NCBI RefSeq assembly: GCF_004363655.1
Contig: NZ_SNZH01000003.1
Span: 1-64,000, forward strand
DNA length: 64,000 bases
Reading direction: 5' to 3'
Origin: Tahibacter aquaticus
GTDB lineage: Bacteria; Pseudomonadota; Gammaproteobacteria; Xanthomonadales; Rhodanobacteraceae
Below are positions 26,092 to 35,423 of this stretch, one piece after another. The notes below the pieces were generated by a model. The model searched no databases. It saw only the letters and a list, made by a program, of their open reading frames with translations, and had not been told where the DNA came from. The position numbers were made by a program, and so were the translations under genes. Numbering within the stretch: position 1 is the first letter of the stretch; every line of letters starts with the position of its first letter.

Positions 26092-26111
26092 GGCATTCCG
26101 CGCGGAGTGCC
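26092..26111. other. Small hairpin after the sugar kinase gene
   Basis: GGCATTCCG and CGGAGTGCC pair over nine positions with one G-T wobble and a very tight CG loop. It lies 13 bases after the kinase stop, without a U-tract. It may be a weak terminator or processing site between kinase and receptor genes. Confidence 0.3.
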
Positions 26112-26237
26112 ACCTTATGGAAGACGTGGGTCACAGGATGCGTAGGCAAGCTGTACTGAACCGGGATCCGTAAGGCGAGGTTGCGCGCGCAGCCAGCACC
26201 AGGCGGCAACAACTAAACGGTAGGGAAGGGGAACACC

Positions 26238-28925
26238 ATGATTCATCGTAGAAACCTGCTCGCCCTGAGCATCGTCACTGCACTGAGCTTCTACGGCGTG
26301 GCGCACGCCGAAACCGCGGCGACCACCGCGACGGAAAATGCCGTCAATACTGACGCAGCCGGCCCGGCCGGCACCGCGCAGGAGCTGGAGGAAGTCGTCG
26401 TCAAGGGCATCCGCCAAAGCCTCAAGGCCTCGCTGGATACCAAGCGCGAAGCCGATGCGGTGGTCGAGTCGATCACGGCCGAGGACATCGGCAAGTTCCC
26501 CAACACCAACGTCGCCGAGGCGATGGCGCAGATTCCGGGCGTCACCATCGACCGCCGCTTCGGCCAGGGCGAGCGCGTCAGCATCGACGGCACCGATCCT
26601 TCGCTCAACCTGTCGTTCATCGACGGCCACCCGGTGGCGCAGTCGATCTGGCTGTACGGCGAGCAGCCCAATCGCGGCTTCGACTTCACCCTGATTGCGC
26701 CGGAAATCCTCGGCCGCCTGGAAATCTACAAGTCGCCCGAAGCGCGCCTGCCGGAAGGTTCCATCGGCGGCACCATCCTGATGCATACGCGCAAGCCGCT
26801 GGATCTGGAAAAGAACACGCTGAGCGGCTCGGTCGGCTACAGCTACAGCGAGCAGGCGTCCAAGGGCAAGCCCAACGCCTCGCTGCTGTACAGCGTGAAG
26901 AACGACGCGGAAACCTTCGGCCTGGCCATCGCCGCGCAGCATTACGAAGAGCAGGTCGACCGCCAGGGTATCGAGATCTTCGGCTACGTGCCGGCGTCGA
27001 CCTTCGCCAACGCCACCGGCGTATCGCCGACGACGATGGTGCCGAACTCGGTCAATGCGGCCTGGTTCCAGCAGACACGCAAGCGCAACAGCGCTGTGGT
27101 CAACCTGGAATTCAAGCCGAGCGACCAGCTCCATATCAACCTGAACGGCATGTACATTCGGGAAAATTTCAACAATTACAACCAGTCGGTATACAGCTTC
27201 ACCACCTGGCTGCCGAGCACGGTGGCGGCGGTGGACCGTCTCGGCGACGTGCGCGGCGGCGTGGCCCAGAGCGGCCATTCCAATGCCAACGGCGGCGCGG
27301 TGATCTACGACAACCAGGCACGCGAGTCGGAAGTCACGACCAAGGGCCTGGACCTGAACGCGAAGTACTCCGGCGATGGCTGGGACCTGGGCGGCCAGAT
27401 CGGCCGTTCCAAGTCGGAAAACCCGAACATCACCCAGTGGTTCATCGAACCGGTGTATTTCGGCGGCTTCAGCTGGAATACGCGCACCGGCGTGACCTTC
27501 GACGACCCGACCGCCGCACGCAATCCGGCCAACTGGCGCGATGCGGGCTGGATGGGCAACCGCGGCATCTTCTCCTCGGAAGGCGAAGACACCTACGGCC
27601 AGCTCGATTTCAGCAAGAGCTTCGACGGCATATTCCATCAGCTGCAGCTGGGCTATCGCCACAACAAGCATGAAGAGTCCTACGGCCTGGCCGTGTACGG
27701 CGGCGTGCGCCTGGGTTCGCTGGCCGACGTGGGCACCATCGGCTATGCCGACACCATGGACGCGTTCAACGGTTTCTCCAGCGGCCACGGCCAGCACATC
27801 TATGTCGGCCGCGACAACGTGATCCGCTGGGTCAGCGGCTCGCCGATCAACTACGCGGCGCCGGACCCGGGCTCGACCATCAACAACACCTGGGCGCTGG
27901 ACCAGACCACCGACGCGTTCTACGCCCAGCTGAACTTCCAGACCGACGGCAATTTCCACGGTAACTTCGGCCTGCGCTACGTCGATACCGAAACCAATGC
28001 CACGGGCTACAACCCGGGTGGCGCGGCGCCGGTGCTGCCGGCACCGGTGTCCTGGTGGCAGACCAAGACCAGCCAGTACGACAAGGTGCTGCCCTCGTTC
28101 AACCTGATCTACGACGTGGCGCCCGACGTGGTGCTGCGCTTCACCGGTGCGGAAGTCATCGCCTGGGCGCCGTACAACCAGATGGTGAACAACACCTTCC
28201 TCAACGATTCCACCCAGACCGGCGCCGGCGGCAATGCCGACCTGGGTCCGTACGAGTCGAAGAATTTCAACTTGTCGGCAGAGTGGTATTTTGCTGAATC
28301 GTCGGTGCTGGCGGCCTCGGTGTTCTACAAGGACGTGTCCAACTACATCGACCGCGTGGCGCGCATCGAACGCCAGTACAACTCGATCCGCGACAACAAC
28401 CCGGACCAGTGGGGCGGCATGGTCGGTTTCCGCGGCTGTACTGCCGACGGTTTCTGCGACTACAGCATCAGCCGTCCGTACAACGCCGGCAGCGCGACGA
28501 TCAAGGGCTTCAACCTGAACTACCAGCAGCCGTTCTCCGACACCGGCTTCGGCGTGGTCGCCAACTACACCTTTGCCGACGGCGAGACCGACCAGGGCAA
28601 TGCGATGCCGTACCAGTCGAAGAACTCGCTGACGGTGAGCCCGTATTACGAGAAGGGCCCGCTCAGCGTGCGCATCAACTACAACTACCGCAGCAAGTAC
28701 CTCGCCGGCGGTTACGTAGCGGGTGCGGCACCGGCCAGCGTCGACGACTACACCGAAATCGGCGCCACCTTCGGCTGGAACTTCACCGAGCACCTGGGCA
28801 TGACCTTCGACGCGTCGAACCTGACCGACGAAAAGTACACCCAGTACCTCGGCACCAAGGACTACATGGCTGGCCAGTACTCCACCGGCCGCCGCTACAT
28901 GCTGACCCTGCGCGCGAACTTCTGA
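26238..28925 (+). CDS. TonB-dependent receptor, oligosaccharide type
   Basis: The product has 895 residues. The ATG has a strong ribosome site (GGGAAGGGGAAC). The signal peptide is MIHRRNLLALSIVTALSFYG-VAHA. A TonB-box-like stretch (ELEEVVVKG, near residue 52) precedes the plug domain (GIRQSLKASLDTKREADAVV; IGKFPNTNVAEAMAQIPGV; ERVSIDGTDPSLNLSFIDG). The 22-strand barrel ends YSTGRRYMLTLRANF, with the terminal Phe required for outer-membrane assembly. The plug is of the type seen in Caulobacter/Xanthomonas receptors for plant and chitin sugars. It lies between the kinase and hexosaminidase genes, so uptake of chito-oligosaccharides across the outer membrane is the likely job. A clear terminator follows the gene. 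Confidence 0.93.
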   Translation: MIHRRNLLALSIVTALSFYGVAHAETAATTATENAVNTDAAGPAGTAQELEEVVVKGIRQSLKASLDTKREADAVVESITAEDIGKFPNTNVAEAMAQIPGVTIDRRFGQGERVSIDGTDPSLNLSFIDGHPVAQSIWLYGEQPNRGFDFTLIAPEILGRLEIYKSPEARLPEGSIGGTILMHTRKPLDLEKNTLSGSVGYSYSEQASKGKPNASLLYSVKNDAETFGLAIAAQHYEEQVDRQGIEIFGYVPASTFANATGVSPTTMVPNSVNAAWFQQTRKRNSAVVNLEFKPSDQLHINLNGMYIRENFNNYNQSVYSFTTWLPSTVAAVDRLGDVRGGVAQSGHSNANGGAVIYDNQARESEVTTKGLDLNAKYSGDGWDLGGQIGRSKSENPNITQWFIEPVYFGGFSWNTRTGVTFDDPTAARNPANWRDAGWMGNRGIFSSEGEDTYGQLDFSKSFDGIFHQLQLGYRHNKHEESYGLAVYGGVRLGSLADVGTIGYADTMDAFNGFSSGHGQHIYVGRDNVIRWVSGSPINYAAPDPGSTINNTWALDQTTDAFYAQLNFQTDGNFHGNFGLRYVDTETNATGYNPGGAAPVLPAPVSWWQTKTSQYDKVLPSFNLIYDVAPDVVLRFTGAEVIAWAPYNQMVNNTFLNDSTQTGAGGNADLGPYESKNFNLSAEWYFAESSVLAASVFYKDVSNYIDRVARIERQYNSIRDNNPDQWGGMVGFRGCTADGFCDYSISRPYNAGSATIKGFNLNYQQPFSDTGFGVVANYTFADGETDQGNAMPYQSKNSLTVSPYYEKGPLSVRINYNYRSKYLAGGYVAGAAPASVDDYTEIGATFGWNFTEHLGMTFDASNLTDEKYTQYLGTKDYMAGQYSTGRRYMLTLRANF

Positions 28926-29004
28926 TCGCCGCCGGTGCCGCCGCTCGCCGTGGGTGCGTCGAGCGGCGGTGGTTTTGGCAAAGACTCCAACGTGGTGGTG
29001 TTTT

Positions 29005-29035
29005 AGGGCCGAGAGTGGATCTCGGCCCTTTTTTT
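29005..29035 (+). terminator. Rho-independent terminator after the receptor gene
   Basis: AGGGCCGAGA and TCTCGGCCCT form a perfect 10-bp stem with a GTGGA loop, followed by a run of seven T. This is a textbook terminator 80 bases after the receptor stop. A weaker GC stem (GCCGCTCG/CGAGCGGC) precedes it. Confidence 0.95.
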
Positions 29036-29162
29036 AAGCGCGCATCCGGCACTGGCCGCTGCGGCGGCAACTGGCCCGCCGCGCGAGCGTTTCGTGATCG
29101 CCGCCCTGTCGCCGGGCGCGTTGCCGATGCGAAGATCCGGGCGATGATTTTCCGAGGTGATG

Positions 29163-31505
29163 ATGATGTCCTTGCGCAGATCGGTTTTCCTTGCTGCCGC
29201 CGCGACCCTGCTGGCCGCGTGCGCGCACAGTCCCGACAAGCCGGCGGCCGTGGCCAAGGCCGGCGCCGACAGCGTGACGCTGGATTCGATCGTGCCCCTG
29301 CCGGCGCGCGTGCAGCCCGCGGCCAAGCCCGCGACCGTGCGCGTCGATGCAGCGACACCGCTACAGGCCTGCGGCGAACCGGCCCAGGCGGCAGCGCAGT
29401 ATTTCGTCGAACTACTGGCGCGCACGCGCCAATGGAATTTGGTTTCGGGCTGCGTGGACAAGCCTGCCGACGGCATCCGCTTTGTGCTCGACGCGGCCGC
29501 CACGACGGCCGACGAGGGCTATAGCCTCAGCGTACAGGCCGGCGTCATCGACGTGCGCGCGCGCAGCGAGGCCGGGCTGTTCTACGGTGCGGTGTCGCTG
29601 TGGCAGCTCATCAGCGCGCGCGACGACGCGGCAGTGGAACTGCAGGCCGGCCGCATCGACGATGCGCCGCGCTATGTCTGGCGCGGGCTGATGCTGGATT
29701 CGGCGCGTCACTACCAGCCGCCGGCCTTCATCGAAAAACTCATCGATGCGATGGCGCTGCACAAACTCAACACCTTGCACTGGCACCTGACCGACGACCA
29801 GGGCTGGCGCATTGAGATCAAGAAATACCCGCGCCTGACCGAGGTTGGCGCCTGGCGCGTGCCGCCCGGCCCGGCCGCGGCCAAGGACATCGACGCGGCC
29901 ACCGGCAAGCCCCGCCTGTACGGCGGCTTCTATACCCAGGACGAGATCCGTCATCTGGTCGCTTACGCGGCGCAGCGCCATATCACCATCGTGCCGGAGA
30001 TCGACATGCCCGGCCATGCGCAGGCGGCCATCGCGGCGTATCCCAAGCTCGGCACCGGCGACAAGCCCAAGGTGTCGGTGGACTGGGGCGTGCATACCTA
30101 TTTGCTGAATGTGGACGAATCCACTTTCGAGTTCATCGACGGCGTGCTCGACGAAGTGGTCGACCTGTTTCCCTCGACATACATCCATATCGGCGGCGAC
30201 GAGGCGGCCAAGGACCGCTGGGCCGCCTCGAAAAGCGTGCAGGCCAAGCGGCGCAAGCTGGGTCTTGCCGACGATGCGGCGCTGCAGTCCTGGTTTGTGC
30301 ACCGGCTGGAGCAGTCGCTGGAGCGGCACGGGCGCAAGCTGATCGGCTGGGACGAGATCCTCGAAGGCGGCAAGCTGCCGGAAAGCGCCAGCGTCATGTC
30401 CTGGCGCGGCACCAAGGGCGCGATCGATGCCGCCCGTGCCGGCCACGACGTGGTGCTGTCGCCGTCGCCGGACCTGTACATCAACAACCTGCAGAGCGAT
30501 GCGCCGGACGAACCGCCGGGCCGCTACGACGCGGTGGTGACGCTGGAGAAGCTCTACGGCTTCGAGCCCACGCCGGCCGAACTCGATGCGCAGCAGGCGC
30601 GCCACGTGCTGGGCGCGCAGGCGAATCTCTGGGTCGAGCACATCCGTACGACCGAGCGGGTAGAGCATGCGGTGTTCCCGCGCCTGGCCGCGCTGGCCGA
30701 GGTCGACTGGAGCCCGCGCGAACGGCGCGACTGGAACGGTTTCCTGCAGCGCCTGCCGGCGCAGCTGCGGCGGTACCGCAGCCTTGGCATCGACTACGCC
30801 GATTCGGCCTTCGCCGTGCGTGCCGCGGTGCAGACCGACGCGCAGGCGGCCGATGCCGTGACGGTGACCCTGGCGAACCAGACCGGCTTCGGCAGCATCC
30901 GCTATACCCGCGACGGCAGCACGCCGCAGGCGGATTCGCCGGCCTATACCGCGCCGCTGCAACTGCCGTTGGGAACGACGCTGCAGGCGACGGCCTTTGC
31001 CGGCAGCCAGGCGCTGGGCAAGCCCCTGCAGCTGAGCCTGGACGCGAGCACGCTGCGCCGCCGTAGCAGCGGCGAGCTGAAACCCTGCCGCGACAACGGC
31101 CTAGTGCTGCGCCTGGAAGACGACGCGCCGCTGCAGGGTCTGCGCAAGTTCTATAGCGTGGACATTTTCGATGCCTGCTGGATCTGGCCGCAGGCGCCGC
31201 TGGCCGGTGCGCGCGAGATCGCCATCGATGTCGGCAGCATTCCGTACAATTTCCAGTTGTGGCATGACATCAAGCACGTCAAGCGGCGCAAGCCGGCCAC
31301 GGCCCAGGGCGAGCTGGAAATCCGCCGCGGCAGCTGCGAGGGCAAGCCCTGGCTGCGGCTGCCCTTGAAACCGGCGCTGGGCAACCCCACGACCACCACG
31401 CTGCGCGCCACGCTGCCGGAAGGCCTGGCCGCGCAGGATCTTTGTTTCGTGTTCACGCGGCCGGATACCCGGACGCTCTGGACGATCGACGCCGTGCAGC
31501 TGTAA
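29163..31505 (+). CDS. GH20 beta-N-acetylhexosaminidase lipoprotein
   Basis: The product has 780 residues. GTG 29157 is followed by three ATG codons in a row; I chose 29163, 5 nt after GAGG. A lipoprotein signal with lipobox LAAC gives anchoring in the periplasm or outer membrane. The GH20b domain (about 40-165) precedes the catalytic barrel: YVWRGLMLDSARHYQPP; LNTLHWHLTDDQGWRIEIK; HIGGDEAAKDRW, where Asp-Glu near 346-347 is the catalytic pair; and WDEILEGG. The C-terminal region (about 560-780) has a chitobiase-type FN3-like fold (RYTRDGSTPQADSPAYT). It cleaves terminal GlcNAc from chito-oligosaccharides, giving substrate for the permease and kinase. It lies after the receptor terminator, so it has its own promoter. 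Confidence 0.95.
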   Translation: MMSLRRSVFLAAAATLLAACAHSPDKPAAVAKAGADSVTLDSIVPLPARVQPAAKPATVRVDAATPLQACGEPAQAAAQYFVELLARTRQWNLVSGCVDKPADGIRFVLDAAATTADEGYSLSVQAGVIDVRARSEAGLFYGAVSLWQLISARDDAAVELQAGRIDDAPRYVWRGLMLDSARHYQPPAFIEKLIDAMALHKLNTLHWHLTDDQGWRIEIKKYPRLTEVGAWRVPPGPAAAKDIDAATGKPRLYGGFYTQDEIRHLVAYAAQRHITIVPEIDMPGHAQAAIAAYPKLGTGDKPKVSVDWGVHTYLLNVDESTFEFIDGVLDEVVDLFPSTYIHIGGDEAAKDRWAASKSVQAKRRKLGLADDAALQSWFVHRLEQSLERHGRKLIGWDEILEGGKLPESASVMSWRGTKGAIDAARAGHDVVLSPSPDLYINNLQSDAPDEPPGRYDAVVTLEKLYGFEPTPAELDAQQARHVLGAQANLWVEHIRTTERVEHAVFPRLAALAEVDWSPRERRDWNGFLQRLPAQLRRYRSLGIDYADSAFAVRAAVQTDAQAADAVTVTLANQTGFGSIRYTRDGSTPQADSPAYTAPLQLPLGTTLQATAFAGSQALGKPLQLSLDASTLRRRSSGELKPCRDNGLVLRLEDDAPLQGLRKFYSVDIFDACWIWPQAPLAGAREIAIDVGSIPYNFQLWHDIKHVKRRKPATAQGELEIRRGSCEGKPWLRLPLKPALGNPTTTTLRATLPEGLAAQDLCFVFTRPDTRTLWTIDAVQL

Positions 31506-31520
31506 GCCGCGTCGCGCTGG

Positions 31521-31545
31521 CGGGACTGCGAAATTCGCGGTCCCG
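31521..31545 (+). terminator. Hairpin after the hexosaminidase gene
   Basis: CGGGACtGCGAA and TTCGCgGTCCCG pair as a nearly perfect 12-bp stem (one T-G wobble) around a single A; the innermost A-T pairs would open to form the loop. It starts 16 bases after the stop. The U-tract is poor. Confidence 0.5.
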
Positions 31546-31686
31546 TCGGCGTTTCTGGCGAATCCGGCATCGGCGCCGTGGCGGAAATCCCCTGGCGGAT
31601 TTCGCCATCAGGATTGCGATTCCGCCACCGGTGCGGCAGTCTGCCCAGGCCTAGCATGGACACACCCTCCCCCAAGGACGCGTGCC

Positions 31687-32193
31687 ATGAAATCCCTGAA
31701 ACGTCTTGCTCTGCCGCTCAGCCGTATCGCCGTGCTGCTGTTCGCGTTTGCCGCCACCGGCGTACAGGCCGCGCCACCCGCGGCCGACAACCCCATTCTT
31801 ATCGACAGCGCCAGCGTGGAACCGCTGCCCGGGCGCGACTACAGCATGCGGCTGGACCTGGCGGCCGCACGCTTCGAGCAGATCGATGCGCAAAGCGGCG
31901 AAGTGCATGGCCGCGTGTTCAGCGCCGAATGCGCCGCCAGCCTGGCCGAAGGCCTGTGGCTGGCCGTTCCGGCCGGCGAAGGCCGCCTCGACCTGCTGCC
32001 GCTGGGTGCTACCGAGGCCGCTGCAACGGCTACCGCTGTCGCGGCGGGCTGCCGCACCTTGCCCTCGCAGGGCGCCACCCTGCCGCCGGCGCTGGTAGCG
32101 CAGATCGCCGGCAGCGGCGGCGGCGTGATCTTTGTCGATAATTCCACATTGAACAATGCCGGACAGGTCGCCGCGCGCGAGGTCGCGCGCTGA
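31687..32193 (+). CDS. Secreted protein of unknown function
   Basis: The product has 168 residues. A signal peptide (MKSLKRLALPLSRIAVLLFA, ending VQAAP) is preceded by AAGGA. The mature part (ILIDSASVEPLPGRDYSMRL; two Cys in FSAECAAS and AAGCRTL that could pair) has no recognised domain. Its stop overlaps the start of the regulator gene by one base (TGATG), so the two are translationally coupled. A periplasmic partner or target of the regulator is possible but not shown. The C-terminal region is Ala/Gly-rich (ALVAQIAGSGGGVIFVD). Confidence 0.75.
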   Translation: MKSLKRLALPLSRIAVLLFAFAATGVQAAPPAADNPILIDSASVEPLPGRDYSMRLDLAAARFEQIDAQSGEVHGRVFSAECAASLAEGLWLAVPAGEGRLDLLPLGATEAAATATAVAAGCRTLPSQGATLPPALVAQIAGSGGGVIFVDNSTLNNAGQVAAREVAR

Positions 32194-33182
32194 TGACACT
32201 GCGCATCGGTCTGCTGATCCACGAGGCCGCGATGGTGTCGACGGTGGCAGCACCGCTGGACACCTTGCGCACGGCGAACAAGGTGGCACACCTGCTCAAC
32301 CCGGCGGCGCCACCGCCGGTATCGGCGCGCGTCGTCGCCACGCGCGCCGGACCGGTGCGCCTGACCGGCGGCATCACCTTCGAGGCCGAGCTGTGCCGGC
32401 CGGACGAATTCGATGTGCTGCTGGTCAGCGCGATCGACTATTCCAATATCGGCGAGCTGGTGCGCCGGCTCGATGCGCTGGTGGCCGAACGCGTACTGCT
32501 GCGCCGCTGCGCCGAAGCCGGCGTACGCCTGGCCTCGTCCTGCAATGCCTCGCTGCTGCTGGCCGAGGCCGGCCTGCTCGACGGTCGCCGCGCCACGGTC
32601 AGCTGGTGGCTGGCCAACCTCATGCGCGAACGCTATCCGCTGGTAGACCTGGCCGCGGAGGAGCTGCTGGTCGACGAAGGCGACATCGTCACCGCCGGCG
32701 CGGCGACGGCGGGTTATGAGCTGGTGATGCAGATGCTGGAATGGGCCGGCGGCAAAGGACTGGCGCATAACGTGTCACGCCTGATGCTGGTCGACCGCGA
32801 ACGCCAGAGCCAGGCGCCGTATATCAGCCTGGCGCTGACCCAGCGCCCGCGCCAGGGCCTGTCCGAGCGGGCGGAAAAATGGCTGCAGAAGCGCCTGCAC
32901 GAAAGCATCAGCGTGCGCGATCTGGCCGACCACTGCCGCGTCAGCGAACGCACCCTGCTGCGCCGCTTCCACGAAGATTTCGATGCCACGCCATTGGAAT
33001 ATGTACAGAAATTGCGCGTGGAGCGGGCCAAGGCGCTGCTCGAAACCACGCACCTGTCGTTCGAGGAAATCGTCGGCCGCTGCGGCTACCAGGATGTCTC
33101 CAGCTTCCGCCGCCTGTTCAAGCACGTGGTCAGCATGACGCCGAACGACTATCGCGAGCGCTATCGCCTGCGCGGGCGTTGA
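32193..33182 (+). CDS. GlxA-type AraC-family regulator
   Basis: The product has 329 residues. An N-terminal DJ-1/PfpI-like domain (about 1-185; RIGLLIHEAAMVSTVAAPLD; the nucleophile-elbow-like ASSCNASLLLAEAG; ELLVDEGDIVTAGAATAGYE) is joined to a C-terminal AraC DNA-binding domain with two helix-turn-helix motifs (SVRDLADHCRVSERTLLRRF; LSFEEIVGRCGYQDVSSFRR). This matches the GlxA/ArgR-type regulators, whose first domain senses small molecules without being an active amidase. A single-base overlap couples it to the secreted protein gene upstream. What it controls is unknown; that gene, itself and the nearby reductases are candidates. Confidence 0.92.
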   Translation: MTLRIGLLIHEAAMVSTVAAPLDTLRTANKVAHLLNPAAPPPVSARVVATRAGPVRLTGGITFEAELCRPDEFDVLLVSAIDYSNIGELVRRLDALVAERVLLRRCAEAGVRLASSCNASLLLAEAGLLDGRRATVSWWLANLMRERYPLVDLAAEELLVDEGDIVTAGAATAGYELVMQMLEWAGGKGLAHNVSRLMLVDRERQSQAPYISLALTQRPRQGLSERAEKWLQKRLHESISVRDLADHCRVSERTLLRRFHEDFDATPLEYVQKLRVERAKALLETTHLSFEEIVGRCGYQDVSSFRRLFKHVVSMTPNDYRERYRLRGR

Positions 33183-33203
33183 TGCGGCTGCCCGGCAGAG
33201 CGT

Positions 33204-34040
33204 CTACAACAAGGCCGTGACGCGGGCGCAATCGGCCTCGCTCAGGGCGAAATCGAATATGGCCTGGCTTTCGCGCAGATGAGTCAGCGACGTGGTGCCG
33301 GTCAGCGGCACCACGTCGTGCTGGATCAGGTAGCGGAACAGGATCTGCGCCGGCGTGCGCGCATGTGCCGCTGCCAGATCGAGCACGGCCTGGCTGCGCA
33401 ACAGCTGCGGATTCGCGCTGAGCGTCCAGAAGCTTTGATAGACCACGCCGTTGGCGCGGCAGAAGGCGCGGATCTCGCGGTCATGGCCGGTGTCGGCGTA
33501 GAAGCGGTTCTGCACGATGGACGGCTTGATGCGCGCGTCGCGCCATAGCCGCTGCAACTCGTCCGGGTCGTAGCAGTTGCTGATGCCGATCAGGCCGACG
33601 CCGCCTTCGTCGACCAGGCTTTCCAGCGTCGCCCAGGCGTGGCGCATGGCGCTGCGGTCGCGCAGCGGGGAATGCAGCAGCAAGGCATCTAGATACGTCG
33701 TGCCGAGGTTGCGCTGCGACACGGCGAAGGACTGGCGAATCTGCTGCGCGATATCGGCGGTTGCGTCGTAGGGAATGCGGGCGGGATCCTGCCCGGACAG
33801 CGGCGTGAACTTGCTCTGCAGATAGAGCGTTTCGCGCGGCAGTGCTGCCGCGGCAATGCCTGCACCGACGCCGGCCTCGTCGTAGTGCTTGGGCTGGCAG
33901 GCGGTGTCGATGCCGTCGAAGCCGTGGCGCAAGGCCGCTTCGACCCAGCGCGCCGTCTGCGCCTTCTTCCAGGCAGTGCCGTAGAGCAGGCGCGGCATGC
34001 GGCGGCCGTTGGCGAGCAGGCGGTGGCGGGTTTCGCTCAT
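33204..34040 (-). CDS. Aldo/keto reductase, short type
   Basis: The product has 278 residues. I use ATG 34040 (MSETRHRLLANGRRMPRLLY), six codons inside the longest frame. AKR fold marks include GFDGIDTACQPKHYDEAGVG with the catalytic Asp and Tyr, LQSKFTP with the catalytic Lys, LLLHSPLRD with the catalytic His, and GLIGISNC. The C-terminal NADPH motif (VVPLTGTTSLTHLRES) is present. It reduces aldehydes or ketones with NAD(P)H in the cytosol; the substrate is unknown. It is convergent with the GlxA-type regulator and only 22 bases from it. It resembles plant- or fungus-type AKRs slightly more than bacterial ones in the 'KHYDEAGVG' region, which may be nothing. Confidence 0.88.
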   Translation of the reverse strand: MSETRHRLLANGRRMPRLLYGTAWKKAQTARWVEAALRHGFDGIDTACQPKHYDEAGVGAGIAAAALPRETLYLQSKFTPLSGQDPARIPYDATADIAQQIRQSFAVSQRNLGTTYLDALLLHSPLRDRSAMRHAWATLESLVDEGGVGLIGISNCYDPDELQRLWRDARIKPSIVQNRFYADTGHDREIRAFCRANGVVYQSFWTLSANPQLLRSQAVLDLAAAHARTPAQILFRYLIQHDVVPLTGTTSLTHLRESQAIFDFALSEADCARVTALL

Positions 34041-34157
34041 GGGCGGATCAGCCTGCAAAGCCCGTGGCAGGAACGGGGTGGCCGCTGCCGCGGCTGGCCG
34101 TCAAATAGACAGCAATCTGGAAATGGCTGCGTGTGCGCAAATGGATACGTCCGGCGT

Positions 34158-35231
34158 TCATTCGTGCCCGTCCAGGAAGATCGTGTCCGCACTGACCGCG
34201 GTACGCGCGCACTGGTAGGTTTCGGCGATGCGCGGGCCGGTGTCGATGATCTGGAAGTCGCTGGCCAGTACGTCCTGGGCGTTCGGGGTCTGGTCGAACA
34301 CGCGCGAGCCGATGCCGAGTTCGGCCCAGCTGTGCGTGGTATAGCGGTCGCTTTCCGCCGTCAGCGCGATATTGCCGCCGTCGGCCAGCACGATGCCGTA
34401 GCGCTGCATGGTGCGCAGGATCACCTGCGCGGCAGCCGAGTAACCGGTCATGGGGAAATCCGCGCGCAGGCGCAGGCGCGAGCCGTAGGGCACGCTGCCG
34501 GCCGGACCGCTGGGCCCGCCCGCATGCGTGGCCGGGCGCACGTATAGCTTGCCTTCGTCGCCGCCCAGGGAAATATCGCTGGCCATGCGGGCATTCGGCA
34601 GGATGAAACGCAGCGCATGGCCGATGTCGCCGTCGGGCAGCTGCATCGCCGCATGCACTTCGTCGGCGTTGAACAGCAGCGGTGCGATCGGAAAACCGGC
34701 CGCGTCGGCGCTGGTGCAGTGATCGCCGCGGCCGGTGCCCGGATAGTTGGTACGCAGATGCCATTTGACCAGGCACTGTGCTTCCAGCGAGCCGCTGCCG
34801 CTGGCGGTGACGTGATAGGCCTCGAACACGGTGTCGCCCTGCACCACGAGCAGATGGCAGTCGTCGTTCTCGTTGTCGCAGGTCAGTCCGCTGTTGCCTT
34901 CGATGGCCGCATTCGCCGGCACTGGCATGCTGCTGCCCAGCGGCTCGCAGTCGGGGCTGTAATAGTCGTCGTAGGGATAGTCGACGATGCTGCGCGTGGG
35001 GCTGCCCGCCGCGGCGCGCACCACGTTCATGGCGAAATCGATCTGCAGCCGGCCGAAGCCGAAGCCGCCCAGGCCGGACAGCGTGGCGATCATGTCGGCG
35101 GACTGTGGATGCAGCGCCGCGCCGGCGATGTTGCGGTTCCAGGTGGAACTGGGCGGAAAGCGCGGCAGCGTCTCGGCGCTGGCGACGCTGGCGCAGGCCG
35201 CGAGTGTGGCGATCAGAAACAGGCGTTGCAT
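34158..35231 (-). CDS. Secreted protein of unknown function with IF-x-x-G tail
   Basis: The product has 357 residues. The ATG at 35231 follows GGGGGA and opens a signal peptide (MQRLFLIATLAACASVASAE). The mature protein starts TLPRFPPSSTWNRNIAGAAL. Its beta-rich patterns (GFGFGRLQIDFAMNVVRAA; CDNENDDCHLLVVQGDTVFE) and paired Cys suggest an extracellular beta-sandwich or jelly-roll fold. Part of it (SMPVPANAAIEGNSGLTCDN) resembles exported proteins annotated as hypothetical in other bacteria, without known function. The C-terminus is SADTIFLDGHE, which belongs with the IF-x-x-G-F-E-like tails of two other secreted proteins here. It lies alone on the minus strand between two reductase genes. 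Confidence 0.72.
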   Translation of the reverse strand: MQRLFLIATLAACASVASAETLPRFPPSSTWNRNIAGAALHPQSADMIATLSGLGGFGFGRLQIDFAMNVVRAAAGSPTRSIVDYPYDDYYSPDCEPLGSSMPVPANAAIEGNSGLTCDNENDDCHLLVVQGDTVFEAYHVTASGSGSLEAQCLVKWHLRTNYPGTGRGDHCTSADAAGFPIAPLLFNADEVHAAMQLPDGDIGHALRFILPNARMASDISLGGDEGKLYVRPATHAGGPSGPAGSVPYGSRLRLRADFPMTGYSAAAQVILRTMQRYGIVLADGGNIALTAESDRYTTHSWAELGIGSRVFDQTPNAQDVLASDFQIIDTGPRIAETYQCARTAVSADTIFLDGHE

Positions 35232-35423
35232 ACATCCCCCGCACGGTTGCCTGGTGCCGGCGCATTCTGCGCCAGGCGCGGGGGTCGCGCTGCGGCAGGT
35301 GCAACAGTTGTGTCTGGCGGACGGGTTTCGCGGGATGGCCGACGCTGCCCGCCGGACGGCGGACAGCGCGGCAGATTGCGCCCGGAGCGGCGACTGTCGC
35401 CGCGCCACCGGGCGGGGCGGTTA

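Noticed and set aside
26115-28793. An 892-codon minus-strand frame opposite the TonB-dependent receptor gene
   Set aside because: A shadow of a well-supported receptor gene; no recognisable domain.
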